Numbered from the stretch's first letter, positions 53,391-61,840 are shown. The stretch is 64,000 nt of DNA from Lachnospiraceae bacterium (GCA_016287765.1 JAEEWS010000012.1:6372-70371); one strand, 5' to 3'. The notes: a model not told the origin generated them from the sequence alone. Made by a program: numbers and translations.

Positions 53391-53606
53391 ATGATGCCAC
53401 TCAGTTTATTGGAAGCAGGACAGGAAGGAACTGTCTGCAAAGTCGGCGGATCACCTGAACTCAAGGCTCATCTGGCCGATCTTGGTTTCGTTTCTCACGC
53501 AAAGCTCTCTGTCATACAAAGTCATGACGGTAATCTTATAATAAATCTCAAGGATTCCAGACTTGCCCTGACGAGAGAAATGGCTTCGAAGATCATGGTT
53601 TATTGA
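53391..53606 (+). CDS. feoA: ferrous iron transport protein A, first copy
   Basis: A 71-residue SH3-like FeoA protein. The fold is visible in LLEAGQEGTVCKVGG, LKAHLADLGFVSHAKLSVIQ and the closing LALTREMASKIMV strands. FeoA helps FeoB, probably as an interaction partner. AAAGGAAG precedes tandem ATGs at 53391 and 53394; either could be used, and the second has better spacing. It opens the feo operon. Confidence 0.92.
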   Translation: MMPLSLLEAGQEGTVCKVGGSPELKAHLADLGFVSHAKLSVIQSHDGNLIINLKDSRLALTREMASKIMVY

Positions 53607-53655
53607 TGTTCAAAGTCAAATGCAGCTATACAATATTTTAAGGAGGAAATCTATT

Positions 53656-53877
53656 ATGAAAACACTGCGAGACGTACGTGTGGGTGAAACTGCCAAGGTT
53701 GTCCGCCTGCATGGCGAAGGTCCTGTAAAGCGCAGAATCATGGACATGGGTATCACCAAAGGTGTGGATATCTATGTTCGCAAGGTGGCTCCCCTTGGAG
53801 ATCCCATGGAGTTAAAAATACGTAACTACGAATTGTCTCTGCGCAAAGCTGACGCAGAAATGATCGAAGTAGAATGA
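53656..53877 (+). CDS. feoA: ferrous iron transport protein A, second copy
   Basis: A 73-residue FeoA paralogue: TLRDVRVGETAKVVRLHGEG, VKRRIMDMGITKGVDIYVRK, APLGDPMELKIRNYELSLRK. This copy is the more typical FeoA. The ATG at 53656 follows AGGAGG by 9 nt; a longer frame starts inside the preceding spacer. It ends 16 nt before feoB. Two different feoA genes ahead of feoB are common in Clostridia. Confidence 0.94.
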   Translation: MKTLRDVRVGETAKVVRLHGEGPVKRRIMDMGITKGVDIYVRKVAPLGDPMELKIRNYELSLRKADAEMIEVE

Positions 53878-53893
53878 TCGGAGGGAAATTCAG

Positions 53894-56146
53894 ATGAGTA
53901 TCAGAATAGCGCTTGCCGGAAATCCGAACAGTGGTAAAACAACCTTGTTCAATGCTTTGACCGGTGCAAATCAGTATGTAGGAAACTGGCCGGGTGTTAC
54001 GGTCGAAAAGAAAGAAGGTAAGTATAAGGGCGATCATGATGTATTGATCCAGGATCTTCCCGGAATCTATTCGCTTTCACCCTATTCGCTGGAGGAAGTT
54101 GTTTCCGCAAATTACCTTATTGATGAAAAGCCCGAGGCCATCATCAATATCATAGACGGTACAAACATTGAGCGTAACCTCTATCTTACAACCCAGCTCC
54201 TTGAACTTGGTATCCCCATGGTTGTGGCAGTCAACATGATGGACCTTGTAAAGAAGGCAGGAAGCAAGATCAGCATTGCAGATCTCTCCAAAGCCATCGG
54301 CTGCGATGTCATCGAGATCTCGGCTGCAAAGAACGAGAACATTGACAAGGTTATAAATCTTGCTGTAAAGATCGCAAAAGAAAAGAAACAGCCCAATGCA
54401 CCTCAGATCTATACAGAAAGCACACAGGCTGCTCTTTCCCAAATAGAAAAAGGTCTTGCCGGAAAGGCAGACTCCTCTCTCCTTAAATGGTATGCAGTAA
54501 AAGCTTTTGAACGTGACGATAAATTCCTTGAGAAGATCAGGGTTTCCTCTTCAAGTTTTGAAAGCATTATCGCCGAAGTTGAAAAGAAAGCCGATGACGA
54601 TGCGGAAAGCATTATCGCCAACGAAAGATATAATTTCATCTCCGGTATCACAAAGAAAGCAGTAACAAAGGTCGCTTCAAAAGATAACCTTACGATCTCC
54701 GATAAGATCGATAAGATCGTTACCAACAGGATCCTGGGACTTCCCATTTTCGTATGCATCATGTTCCTCATATATGCGATCGCCATGGGCGGATGGGCTG
54801 TTTCCATCGGTACCAAGGGTACGGATTTTGCAAATGATGTTATTTTCGGCGAATGGGTTCCCGGCTTATTCGATAAGCTTCTGGGTGCCCTGAACGTTGC
54901 TGAAGACGGTTGGGTTTACGGTCTTATTCAGGATGGTATCGTTGCAGGTGTAGGCGCCGTTCTCGGTTTCGTACCTCAGATGCTGGTCCTCTTCCTCTTC
55001 CTGGCAATACTTGAAGATATCGGTTATATGGCCCGTGTTGCCTTCGTTATGGACCGTATCTTCCGTCAGTTCGGTCTCTCAGGAAAGTCCTTCATCCCCT
55101 GCCTTGTTGCAACAGGATGCGGAGTTCCCGGTATCATGGCTTCCCGTACCATCGAGAATGACAGAGACAGAAAGATGACTGTTATGACAACGACCTTCAT
55201 GCCCTGCGGTGCTAAGCTTCCCATCATCGGACTTATCGCAGGCGCGATCTTCGGAGAATCTCCCTGGATCGCTACCCTTGCATGGCTCATCGGAATCGGT
55301 TCGGTAATCCTTTCCGGTATCATCCTTAAGAAGTTCAAGGCCTTTGCAGGCGAGCCCGCTCCTTTCGTCATGGAACTTCCGGCTTACCATGTTCCAAGGA
55401 TCGGCGGCGTACTTCGTGCCACCTGGGAAAGAGGCTGGTCCTTCATTAAGAGAGCAGGTTCCGTTATCGTTATCTCCTCTATAGTCATCTGGTTCCTGTC
55501 ATCCTTCGGTTCCGTAAACGGAAAGTTCGGTATGGTTGATAAGCTCTTCGAAGATGAAACAGTAATGACTGAGGCTTATGCAGAAAAGCTAGCCGACAAG
55601 ATGGATGTCGAAGTTGATGAACTCGAGCCCATGGACGGATCTCTTCTTGCAAGCGTGGGTAACGGACTCTCGGTAGTATTCAAGCCCCTTGGTTTCGGTA
55701 ACTGGAAGGCTACCGTTGCTACCATCACAGGTCTTGTAGCCAAGGAAGAAGTAATCGGCACCTTCGGTGTTCTCTATGCTTACGATGAGGATGCCGCAGG
55801 CGAAGAACTGGGTGAAAACGGTGAAGGCATCTGGGATCGTGTAGCAAATGATTACTCACCTTTCGCAGGCCTCTCCTTCATGATCTTCAACCTTCTCTGT
55901 GCACCTTGCTTTGCAGCCATCGGCGCCATCAAGCGTGAGATGAACAATGGCAAGTGGACCTGGGCAGCCATCGGATACATGACCGGTTGGGCATATGTAC
56001 TCTCAATGATCACCTACAACGTTATCGGTCTCTTCGGAGGCGTAGGCTTCGGTGTAGGAACAATATTCGGTCTTCTCCTTCTCGCAGGTCTGATCTACAT
56101 GCTTGTACGCAAAGGTTATCAGCCCAAGGAGGGAAAGTTGGCTTAA
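53894..56146 (+). CDS. feoB: ferrous iron transport protein B
   Basis: A 750-residue iron(II) transporter. The N-terminal G domain has GNPNSGKTT (9-17), the G3-type DLPGIYSLSPYS and NMMDL. A helical spacer follows, then Gate repeats and membrane helices with CLVATGCGVPGIMASR and TTTFMPCGAKLPI, the conserved Cys-containing pore motifs. The frame is complete. GGAGGG lies upstream of the ATG. Under anaerobic conditions Fe2+ is soluble, so Feo is expected to be the main iron uptake system. Regulation is through the two upstream palindromes. Confidence 0.97.
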   Translation: MSIRIALAGNPNSGKTTLFNALTGANQYVGNWPGVTVEKKEGKYKGDHDVLIQDLPGIYSLSPYSLEEVVSANYLIDEKPEAIINIIDGTNIERNLYLTTQLLELGIPMVVAVNMMDLVKKAGSKISIADLSKAIGCDVIEISAAKNENIDKVINLAVKIAKEKKQPNAPQIYTESTQAALSQIEKGLAGKADSSLLKWYAVKAFERDDKFLEKIRVSSSSFESIIAEVEKKADDDAESIIANERYNFISGITKKAVTKVASKDNLTISDKIDKIVTNRILGLPIFVCIMFLIYAIAMGGWAVSIGTKGTDFANDVIFGEWVPGLFDKLLGALNVAEDGWVYGLIQDGIVAGVGAVLGFVPQMLVLFLFLAILEDIGYMARVAFVMDRIFRQFGLSGKSFIPCLVATGCGVPGIMASRTIENDRDRKMTVMTTTFMPCGAKLPIIGLIAGAIFGESPWIATLAWLIGIGSVILSGIILKKFKAFAGEPAPFVMELPAYHVPRIGGVLRATWERGWSFIKRAGSVIVISSIVIWFLSSFGSVNGKFGMVDKLFEDETVMTEAYAEKLADKMDVEVDELEPMDGSLLASVGNGLSVVFKPLGFGNWKATVATITGLVAKEEVIGTFGVLYAYDEDAAGEELGENGEGIWDRVANDYSPFAGLSFMIFNLLCAPCFAAIGAIKREMNNGKWTWAAIGYMTGWAYVLSMITYNVIGLFGGVGFGVGTIFGLLLLAGLIYMLVRKGYQPKEGKLA

Positions 56147-56173
56147 GACTTTAGATTAAGCAAGGAGGTTTTT

Positions 56174-56356
56174 ATGTCACCTATTATCGGAAGTGCCATC
56201 GCACTCACATTGGTAGCATTACTTGTTGCAGCCAGCATCAAGGCACTGCTTCCCAACAGAAAAAAAGGAAGCGGCGGTTGCACCGGATGTTGTGCCTGCT
56301 GCTCGGGATGCAGCGGATCCTGCCACAGCTCGACCTGCGGCTCCTCCGCCAAATAG
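56174..56356 (+). CDS. FeoB-associated Cys-rich membrane protein
   Basis: A 60-residue protein with one membrane helix (about 5-25), a basic stop NRKKGSGG and a Cys-rich tail with eight Cys (CTGCCACCSGCSGSC and STC). This matches the small Cys-rich proteins seen after feoB in many Firmicutes, suggested to handle iron or connect to FeoB. AAGGAGG precedes the ATG by 8 nt. It lies 27 nt after feoB and before a bidirectional terminator. Confidence 0.9.
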   Translation: MSPIIGSAIALTLVALLVAASIKALLPNRKKGSGGCTGCCACCSGCSGSCHSSTCGSSAK

Positions 56357-56386
56357 TTGATTGTTTTTCATAACCTTATCATAAAA

Positions 56387-56416
56387 ACACCCCATGGCCT
56401 TATGGCAGTGGGGTGT
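56387..56416. terminator. bidirectional terminator between feo and lgt-like gene
   Basis: ACACCCCA and TGGGGTGT form an 8-bp stem with an internal TGGCC/GGCA helix. The plus strand continues AATTTTATTT and the minus strand TTTTTATG, so both converging units can end here. Confidence 0.82.
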
Positions 56417-56424
56417 AATTTTAT

Positions 56425-57219
56425 TTATGCCTGTTTTTTATCCGGCTTTGATCCGCAGAGAAGAGATATGCCTGCCAAAACTATAAGCAGAAGGCTGATC
56501 CATTGAGATGTGGAAAAGAAAAGGAAGTGTCCTCTCACCACGTCTCCTCTGAAGAATTCAAGGATGAATCTTACCACCGGATACATGATAAGATACATTT
56601 CAGGGACCCTGCTCTCCTTTAGTTTCTCAACAGGTGTCCTAAACAGCACGAAGACAAGAGCGGCAAAAATAACGAGATCGCACATGCTTTCCGTGAGCTG
56701 GACCGGGAAAAGCAGAACATTGTTCGGTGCAAACAAGGAATCTGTGTACATCTTTCCGAAATGTCCATGCACTTCTACTCCGTAACAGCAACCCACGGTG
56801 TGACAGCCCAGACGCCCGAAGGCATGAGCCAAAGGTAAAGTGGGTATTGCCACGGAAAGCATGGTCCTACGATCCAGTCCGAAATACTTTGCTGCACCCC
56901 ATGCTCCAAGAAGTCCGCCGACCAGCCCCCCGTAAAAGACAAGTCCTCCTCCGAACACAGCTTTAAGATAATTTATCAGTACCTCTCCGCCGAACCTGAA
57001 CGCTTCAATGATATTTTTTATATCAAGAAGAAGATACAGGATCTTTGCTCCCACTATGGCCGCTATCCCCGCCCAGACATAGACATAGATGACGTCGCTG
57101 AACCTGACCTTTTTGATCTTACATGTAATGACGAGAAAAACTATGCCCAGCACAAATCCCAGACCTCCTAAAAGGCCATAAGCCGAGAAGTATCTCCCTT
57201 TTATCAATTCCAATGCCAT
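56425..57219 (-). CDS. prolipoprotein diacylglyceryl transferase-like protein with altered signature
   Basis: A 264-residue seven-helix membrane protein of the Lgt family, which attaches diacylglycerol to lipobox Cys. The family layout is present: YGGLVGGLLGAW in the middle, the RFILEFFRGD segment and SQWISL near the end. However, the Lgt signature GRxGNFxNxE is replaced by GRLGCHTVGCCYG, so the conserved Asn is lost and three Cys appear. This variant class occurs alongside true Lgt in Clostridia. Its substrate is uncertain, and a paralogue is expected for the many lipoproteins. GGAGTAACA precedes the ATG. Confidence 0.8.
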   Translation of the reverse strand: MALELIKGRYFSAYGLLGGLGFVLGIVFLVITCKIKKVRFSDVIYVYVWAGIAAIVGAKILYLLLDIKNIIEAFRFGGEVLINYLKAVFGGGLVFYGGLVGGLLGAWGAAKYFGLDRRTMLSVAIPTLPLAHAFGRLGCHTVGCCYGVEVHGHFGKMYTDSLFAPNNVLLFPVQLTESMCDLVIFAALVFVLFRTPVEKLKESRVPEMYLIMYPVVRFILEFFRGDVVRGHFLFFSTSQWISLLLIVLAGISLLCGSKPDKKQA

Positions 57220-57239
57220 TGTTACTCCGTTCCTGTTTT

Positions 57240-57280
57240 AAAAAAGAGCCCGACCGCTCTTAAATTCAAGCGTCGAGCTC
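57240..57280 (-). terminator. terminator of the small DUF4190-like gene
   Basis: On the minus strand GAGCTCGAC pairs with GTCGGGCTC, extended by GCTT/AAGAGC with a bulge, followed by six T. Confidence 0.75.
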
Positions 57281-57295
57281 AGATCTTTGCATTGT

Positions 57296-57610
57296 TTAAA
57301 AGAACCTGTTGAAATAATCCGTTGCACCTGCAGCTTCCGCTCCTGCCCCGGCAAGTCCCAGGCAGCCTACACATGCCACACAGGATACAAATACAATGGC
57401 ACTTCCGATAACGCCTATAAGGGAACAAATAAAACCGGCCGTTACCAGGCCTGTATCGATGCCGCACTTTTTAGCCTTGGAAGCACAAACCAATCCTCCT
57501 ATACCGCAGCCTACACCTATTATCGCTCCCACGTTGAAAAACCAGCATACAATGGAGATGATACCCAGTACAAGGCAAGCAATTTCAAGACCGTTGTGAT
57601 TATTTTCCAT
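57296..57610 (-). CDS. small two- to three-helix membrane protein (DUF4190-like)
   Basis: A 104-residue membrane protein. After MENNHNGLEIACLVLGI come a first hydrophobic stretch (about 10-42), a short basic loop (SKAKKCGID) and a second hydrophobic stretch rich in Cys and Gly (60-95). This matches small DUF4190-type proteins of unknown function. The ATG at 57610 follows AAGGAGG by 6 nt. It lies between the fprA and lgt-like genes on the same strand. Confidence 0.72.
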   Translation of the reverse strand: MENNHNGLEIACLVLGIISIVCWFFNVGAIIGVGCGIGGLVCASKAKKCGIDTGLVTAGFICSLIGVIGSAIVFVSCVACVGCLGLAGAGAEAAGATDYFNRFF

Positions 57611-57728
57611 AAACAACCTCCTTATGATCATCTTAATACTGATACTAACCTTTTGGTCTTCAGATATGATTTACATTAACATTTAAAAGAAACGGTGTCA
57701 AGGATACAATACAGCGTATAAAAACCTT

Positions 57729-58919
57729 CTATTTCGCTGTAAGTGCATCCGCAAGTTCTTCCAATTTGGCCAGGGAAGTTCCGTCCAAAGAAGATTTAAC
57801 GGAAACCAAAGGTTCCAAGACAGTCATATTCTTCATATTGCCCAGGATCTCCGTGATCTTCTTTCCTGCCGTAGGTGCCCAGCTGCCGTTTTCAATGATA
57901 CCCACGGTCCTGTTTGACAGGTTGTGATTTTCAAGATCGATAAGCAGCGTATGCATGTGATCAAAGATCTCTGCATTATAAGTGGCGCTGGCAAATACTA
58001 TCTTTGAATATTCAAACGCCCTTGAAACCAGTTCGGAAACTGTGGTCTTGGAAACATCATAGACCTTAACGTCTTTAAGACCTTTTTCTGCCAGTTTCAT
58101 CGCAAGGATATCGGCGGCATTGGCAGTGTTTCCGTAAACCGAGCCGTAAAAGATCACTACCGAATCCTTTTCCGGAGTGTAAGAAGCCCACTTATTATAG
58201 CGGTCCAATAGAATATCCAGGTCCTTTCTCCAAAGATGTCCGTGAAGAGGCAGGATCATCTTTATATCAATGGTTGAAGCCTTCTTTAAAACAGCTGTGG
58301 TCTGGGCACTGTATTTTCCCACTATGTTTGCATAGTAGCGTCTTGCTTCATCCGCCCAATCCTTCTCCCAATCCACTTCATCCGCAAATATATTGCCGCT
58401 CATGGCGCCGAAGGCTCCGAAGGCGTCAGCCGAGAAAAATGCTCCGGTATAGCTGTCATAACTCATCATTACCTCGGGCCAGTGAACCATAGGCGCAGCA
58501 ATAAAGTTTAAAGTGTGCCTGCCCAGTTCCAAAGTGTCCTTTTCCTTAACCGCAACAGCATTCACCTTTAAATGATAAAACTGGTCGATCATCTGTATGG
58601 CTTTTTGAGAAGCAACGATCTTCATATCCGGATACTTAGTCAACAGCTCGGGAATAGCCGAACAATGGTCGGGTTCCATATGATGAACCACCATATAATC
58701 AAGAGTTCTGCCTGCAAGGACATGGTCCAGATTCTCCATGAATTGTCTTGTTACCGCATCATCGATACCGTCCACAAGACAGGTCTTGTCATCTATGATG
58801 ACATAGTTATTGTAAGACATGCCATTGGGCACGGGGTAAGCATTTTCAAACAGCTCAAGTCGTCTGTCGGATGCGCCGAGCCAATATATGCCTTCTGCTA
58901 CATTTCTTACGTTATACAT
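57729..58919 (-). CDS. fprA: A-type flavodiiron protein (NO/O2 reductase)
   Basis: A 396-residue FprA/ROO-type protein. The N-terminal metallo-beta-lactamase-like domain carries the diiron ligands (HHMEPDH, MVHWPE, FFSADAFG, LPLHGHLW). The C-terminal flavodoxin domain (from about 252) has the FMN loop YGSVYGNTANA. It reduces oxygen to water or NO to N2O with electrons from rubredoxin or another small donor. AGAAGGGAG precedes the ATG. It complements the desulfoferrodoxin as oxygen defence. No rubredoxin gene is nearby. Confidence 0.95.
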   Translation of the reverse strand: MYNVRNVAEGIYWLGASDRRLELFENAYPVPNGMSYNNYVIIDDKTCLVDGIDDAVTRQFMENLDHVLAGRTLDYMVVHHMEPDHCSAIPELLTKYPDMKIVASQKAIQMIDQFYHLKVNAVAVKEKDTLELGRHTLNFIAAPMVHWPEVMMSYDSYTGAFFSADAFGAFGAMSGNIFADEVDWEKDWADEARRYYANIVGKYSAQTTAVLKKASTIDIKMILPLHGHLWRKDLDILLDRYNKWASYTPEKDSVVIFYGSVYGNTANAADILAMKLAEKGLKDVKVYDVSKTTVSELVSRAFEYSKIVFASATYNAEIFDHMHTLLIDLENHNLSNRTVGIIENGSWAPTAGKKITEILGNMKNMTVLEPLVSVKSSLDGTSLAKLEELADALTAK

Positions 58920-59037
58920 AAAGCTCCCTTCTATAATAAGCGCTACAAAAGATATCTTTGCAGCCTGTGATGATTTAATTGCGATATCTTATAATTTTCC
59001 TATTAATAAGGTAAAAAGTCAAGCAAAATAACTAAAA

Positions 59038-59223
59038 TGACCCTTTGGGGACGGGGTTATAGGCTCACTTTTTGACCCTTTGGGGACGGGGTTATGGGTT
59101 CATTTTTCGGCGCAAAGCGCCAAAATGAACCCATAACCCCGTCCCCAAAGGGTCAAAAAGTGAGCCACTAACCCCGTCCCCGGGTGTCAAAAACTGAACC
59201 CCTAACCCCGTCCCCGGGTGTCA
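59038..59223. repeat. left array of GGGGACGGGGTTA repeats arranged as a large inverted repeat
   Basis: Two direct units of about 35 bp (59038-59072, 59073-59107) face three inverted units (59122-59155, 59156-59189, 59190-59223). The core GGCGC-AAA-GCGCC lies between. The inner pair (59073-59106 with 59122-59155) is an exact 34-bp inverted repeat; with the core it gives a near-perfect 39-bp hairpin. Two unit types alternate: CCCTTTGGGGACGGGG and CACCCGGGGACGGGG. The same units recur at 63.9-64 kb. The layout resembles REP/BIME elements mobilised by REP-associated Y1 transposases (inference). The stretch 58920-59037 holds only the fprA leader. Confidence 0.9.
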
Positions 59224-59232
59224 TTTTGCATA

Positions 59233-59260
59233 TTGCTTTGTTTTCACAATGGTTTATAAT
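59233..59260 (+). promoter_or_regulatory. promoter of the two-component genes
   Basis: TTGCTT (59233-59238) and a perfect TATAAT (59255-59260) are 16 nt apart, 10 nt past the repeat array and about 30 nt before the regulator's start. Confidence 0.65.
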
Positions 59261-59289
59261 AAAAGAAAACAGACATTTCAAGGGGATTG

Positions 59290-59973
59290 ATGATCGGCAT
59301 GGATTATAAGATATTGGTAGTGGAAGACGACAAGGGAATAGCCGAGGGTATTACCGAACAGATGAGACAGTGGGGCTTTGAGGCAAAAGCAGTTTCGGAT
59401 TTCCGTAATGTGATGGGAGAATTTGCGGAGTATCATCCCCATCTGGTCATCATGGATATCTACCTGCCTTTTATGAGCGGCTATCATTGGTGCAGCGAGA
59501 TCCGGAAGGTTTCTTCGGTTCCGGTGATCTTTGTTTCTTCCGCTTCGGACAATATGAACATCATTATGGCGGTGAACATGGGCGCGGACGATTTTATCGC
59601 CAAACCCTTCGACCAAAACGTGCTTACGGCAAAGGTGCAGGCGCTTTTAAGGCGGACCTATGACTTCGGCGTGTCATCGCCCATCCTTGAATACAAGGGC
59701 GCGATGCTTAACACGGGAGACAACACCCTGACCTACAGGGACAGCAGGATCGAGCTCACAAAGAATGAGTATCGACTGCTGCTCACACTAATGCAGAACA
59801 AAGGAAAGATCGTGAGCCGGGAGAAGCTCATGGAAGCCCTTTGGGAGAGCGGGGCCTTTGTAGACGAGAACACCCTTACCGTGAACGTGGGCAGGCTCAG
59901 GAAAAAGCTTGAAAACGCGGGCCTTAAGGACTTCATCACCACCAAGTCGGGCGTGGGTTATACAGTGGGGTAG
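59290..59973 (+). CDS. OmpR-family response regulator (BceR-like)
   Basis: A 227-residue regulator. The receiver domain has the acidic pair in VVEDD and phosphoacceptor Asp56 (VIMDIYLP), with Lys in AKPFD. The C-terminal winged helix (about 130-227) includes NEYRLLLTLMQNKGKIVSR and VNVGRLRKKLE. The ATG at 59290 follows AGGGG; a TTG one codon earlier and an ATG at 59299 are alternatives. It partners the kinase 3 nt downstream. By context it should activate the ABC transporter genes through the site at 60976-60989. Confidence 0.92.
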   Translation: MIGMDYKILVVEDDKGIAEGITEQMRQWGFEAKAVSDFRNVMGEFAEYHPHLVIMDIYLPFMSGYHWCSEIRKVSSVPVIFVSSASDNMNIIMAVNMGADDFIAKPFDQNVLTAKVQALLRRTYDFGVSSPILEYKGAMLNTGDNTLTYRDSRIELTKNEYRLLLTLMQNKGKIVSREKLMEALWESGAFVDENTLTVNVGRLRKKLENAGLKDFITTKSGVGYTVG

Positions 59974-59976
59974 GAT

Positions 59977-60966
59977 ATGAAACTTTTTGGTTCATTTATA
60001 AAAAGCATGATCGGCGGGATATTAGTGTTTCTCGGCTTTTTTGCGCTGCTTTTTATATCTTTTTCTCTATACGACCTTCCACTTAAGGCTGTGCTCTATC
60101 CGATCCTTCTTTGCATCCTTTTGGGATCAGTCTATTGTGCTTTTAAATACTATGCCTTTTATAAACGCCATAAAGAGATAGAAGAACTTAAGAATATGCC
60201 TGCGGGACTCACGGAATCTTTTTTGGAAGTCCACGCATCCTTGGACGAAGAGTATTGCATAGTTATACGCAATCTTTCAAGGCAGGTGCGTACCATCATG
60301 GAAAACATCAAGGAAGAGAATGCGCAGATGATGGACTACTACACCCTGTGGGCTCATCAGATCAAGACGCCCATCGCTTCCATGCGGCTGCGGCTTAAAA
60401 ATGAGGACAGCGAACTGTCACGAAATCTCCTTTCGGAACTGGGGCGGATCGAGCGCTATGTGGAGATGGTGCTCACTTATCTGAGGCTTGAAGGCGCTGG
60501 CAGCGACTATGTCTTTAAGGAATATGATCTGGATACCATAATAGAGGATTCGGTAAAGAAGTTTGCCGGCGATTTTATAATGCTCAAGCTGAAGCTTAAT
60601 TATATGCCTGTGAACAAGAAGGTGCTGACGGACGAAAAGTGGCTGTCCTTTGTGATCGAGCAGGTCATTTCCAATGCCCTTAAATACACGAAGCAGGGGG
60701 AGATCTCCATTTACGTGGAGGAGCCGTTGACGCTTTGCGTTAAGGACACCGGCATGGGCATATCTTCCGACGACCTTCCGCGTATTTTCGAGAGAAGCTA
60801 TACCGGCGTGAGAGGCAGGGCAGATAAAAAGGCAAGCGGGTTAGGCCTTTATCTTTGCGGAAAGATATGCAAAAATCTGAATCATGAGATAAGTGCAGAG
60901 TCTGAAGTTGGGCGCGGTACTGTGATCAGGATAAAGCTTGATTCGAGAAAGACGATCATCGAGTGA
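59977..60966 (+). CDS. intramembrane-sensing histidine kinase (BceS-like)
   Basis: A 329-residue kinase with two membrane helices (about 13-31 and 36-56) and almost no external loop, the mark of Bce-type kinases that sense through their ABC transporter. The phosphoacceptor His127 lies in WAHQIKTPIASM. ATPase motifs are QVISNALKYT, DTGMGI and SGLGLYL. GGGGTAGGAT directly precedes the ATG. It needs the permease downstream as its sensor if it follows the BceAB rule. Confidence 0.92.
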   Translation: MKLFGSFIKSMIGGILVFLGFFALLFISFSLYDLPLKAVLYPILLCILLGSVYCAFKYYAFYKRHKEIEELKNMPAGLTESFLEVHASLDEEYCIVIRNLSRQVRTIMENIKEENAQMMDYYTLWAHQIKTPIASMRLRLKNEDSELSRNLLSELGRIERYVEMVLTYLRLEGAGSDYVFKEYDLDTIIEDSVKKFAGDFIMLKLKLNYMPVNKKVLTDEKWLSFVIEQVISNALKYTKQGEISIYVEEPLTLCVKDTGMGISSDDLPRIFERSYTGVRGRADKKASGLGLYLCGKICKNLNHEISAESEVGRGTVIRIKLDSRKTIIE

Positions 60967-60975
60967 GAAGATATG

Positions 60976-60989
60976 TGACAATATTGTAA
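60976..60989. promoter_or_regulatory. BceR-type operator upstream of the transporter genes
   Basis: TGACAATATTGTAA fits the TNACA-N4-TGTAA consensus reported for BceR-like regulators at every defined position. It starts 10 nt after the kinase stop codon. A poor promoter with TAATAT at 61044-61049 lies about 60 nt downstream. Confidence 0.72.
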
Positions 60990-61008
60990 GTTTTTGGGGC
61001 AGATTTGT

Positions 61009-61041
61009 AAGCCGATTCAATGGAAATAATCGGCTTTTTTT
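61009..61041 (+). terminator. terminator between kinase and ABC transporter genes
   Basis: AAGCCGATT (61009-61017) and AATCGGCTT (61028-61036) form a perfect 9-bp stem with a 10-nt loop, followed by five more T. It would end the regulator-kinase transcript before the transporter genes. Confidence 0.8.
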
Positions 61042-61078
61042 AATAATATCAAACCGTAAAAGAAACGGAGGTTTGAAA

Positions 61079-61840
61079 ATGAGCTTACTTGAAGTAAATA
61101 ATCTTAAAAAGATCTACAAGACCCGCTTCGGCGGGCAGGAGGTGGAAGCGCTCCGTGATGTCAGCTTCGGAGTTGAAGAGGGAGAGTATGTTGCTATAAT
61201 GGGTGAATCCGGTTCCGGAAAAACCACACTGCTTAACATTTTGGCCGCTTTGGATAAGGCGACGGCGGGGAAGATCGTGCTCAAGGGCATGGAGCTTTCG
61301 GAAATTTCGGAAAAGGACATTGCGGCCTTCAGGCGCGATAATCTGGGTTTTGTTTTCCAGGAATTCAATCTTCTGGATACCTTTTCCATCGAGGATAACA
61401 TCTTCCTTCCCCTGGTACTTGCGGGAAAGGATTACAGGTTCATGAAGGAAAAGCTGGATCCGATAGCGGAAAAACTGGGCATTTCGGGGATCTTAAAAAA
61501 ATATCCCTATGAAGTGTCCGGTGGGCAGAAACAGAGGGCAGCGGTAGCTAGGGCGCTTATTACAGATCCTATGATCATCCTCGCGGATGAACCCACGGGA
61601 GCCCTTGATTCCAAATCCTCCGACGAGCTTTTAAGACTTTTCGGAGAAGTGAATGCTTTGGGACAGACGATCCTCATGGTCACTCATTCCGCCAAGGCTG
61701 CCAGCTGCGCGGGCCGCGTGCTCTTTATAAAGGACGGTGAGGTTTTCCATCAGATCTACAGGGGAGCTAATACCAACCAAAGCTTCTATCAAAAGATCAC
61801 AGAAACCCTTACCCTTTTGTCGGGGGGAGGTAGCAGATAA
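61079..61840 (+). CDS. ABC transporter ATP-binding protein (BceA-like)
   Basis: A 253-residue ATPase. Walker A is GESGSGKT (42-49), the Q-loop lies in FVFQEFNLL, the signature is VSGGQKQRA, and Walker B is ILADEPTGALD. The ATG at 61079 follows CGGAGG; the longer frame reaching into the kinase gene is not plausible. It pairs with the permease, whose ATG overlaps its stop codon by one base. Transporters of this class remove peptide antibiotics (bacitracin, lantibiotics) from lipid II-cycle targets. Confidence 0.95.
   Translation: MSLLEVNNLKKIYKTRFGGQEVEALRDVSFGVEEGEYVAIMGESGSGKTTLLNILAALDKATAGKIVLKGMELSEISEKDIAAFRRDNLGFVFQEFNLLDTFSIEDNIFLPLVLAGKDYRFMKEKLDPIAEKLGISGILKKYPYEVSGGQKQRAAVARALITDPMIILADEPTGALDSKSSDELLRLFGEVNALGQTILMVTHSAKAASCAGRVLFIKDGEVFHQIYRGANTNQSFYQKITETLTLLSGGGSR

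Noticed and set aside
58948..58959. AAAGATATCTTT palindrome upstream of fprA as a regulator site
   Set aside because: A short AT-rich palindrome of this size is common by chance. A partial copy lies near 58983, but no promoter can be aligned with it.
59038..59223. CRISPR array
   Set aside because: The ~34-bp units are contiguous, occur in both orientations and have no unique spacers. No cas gene is present.
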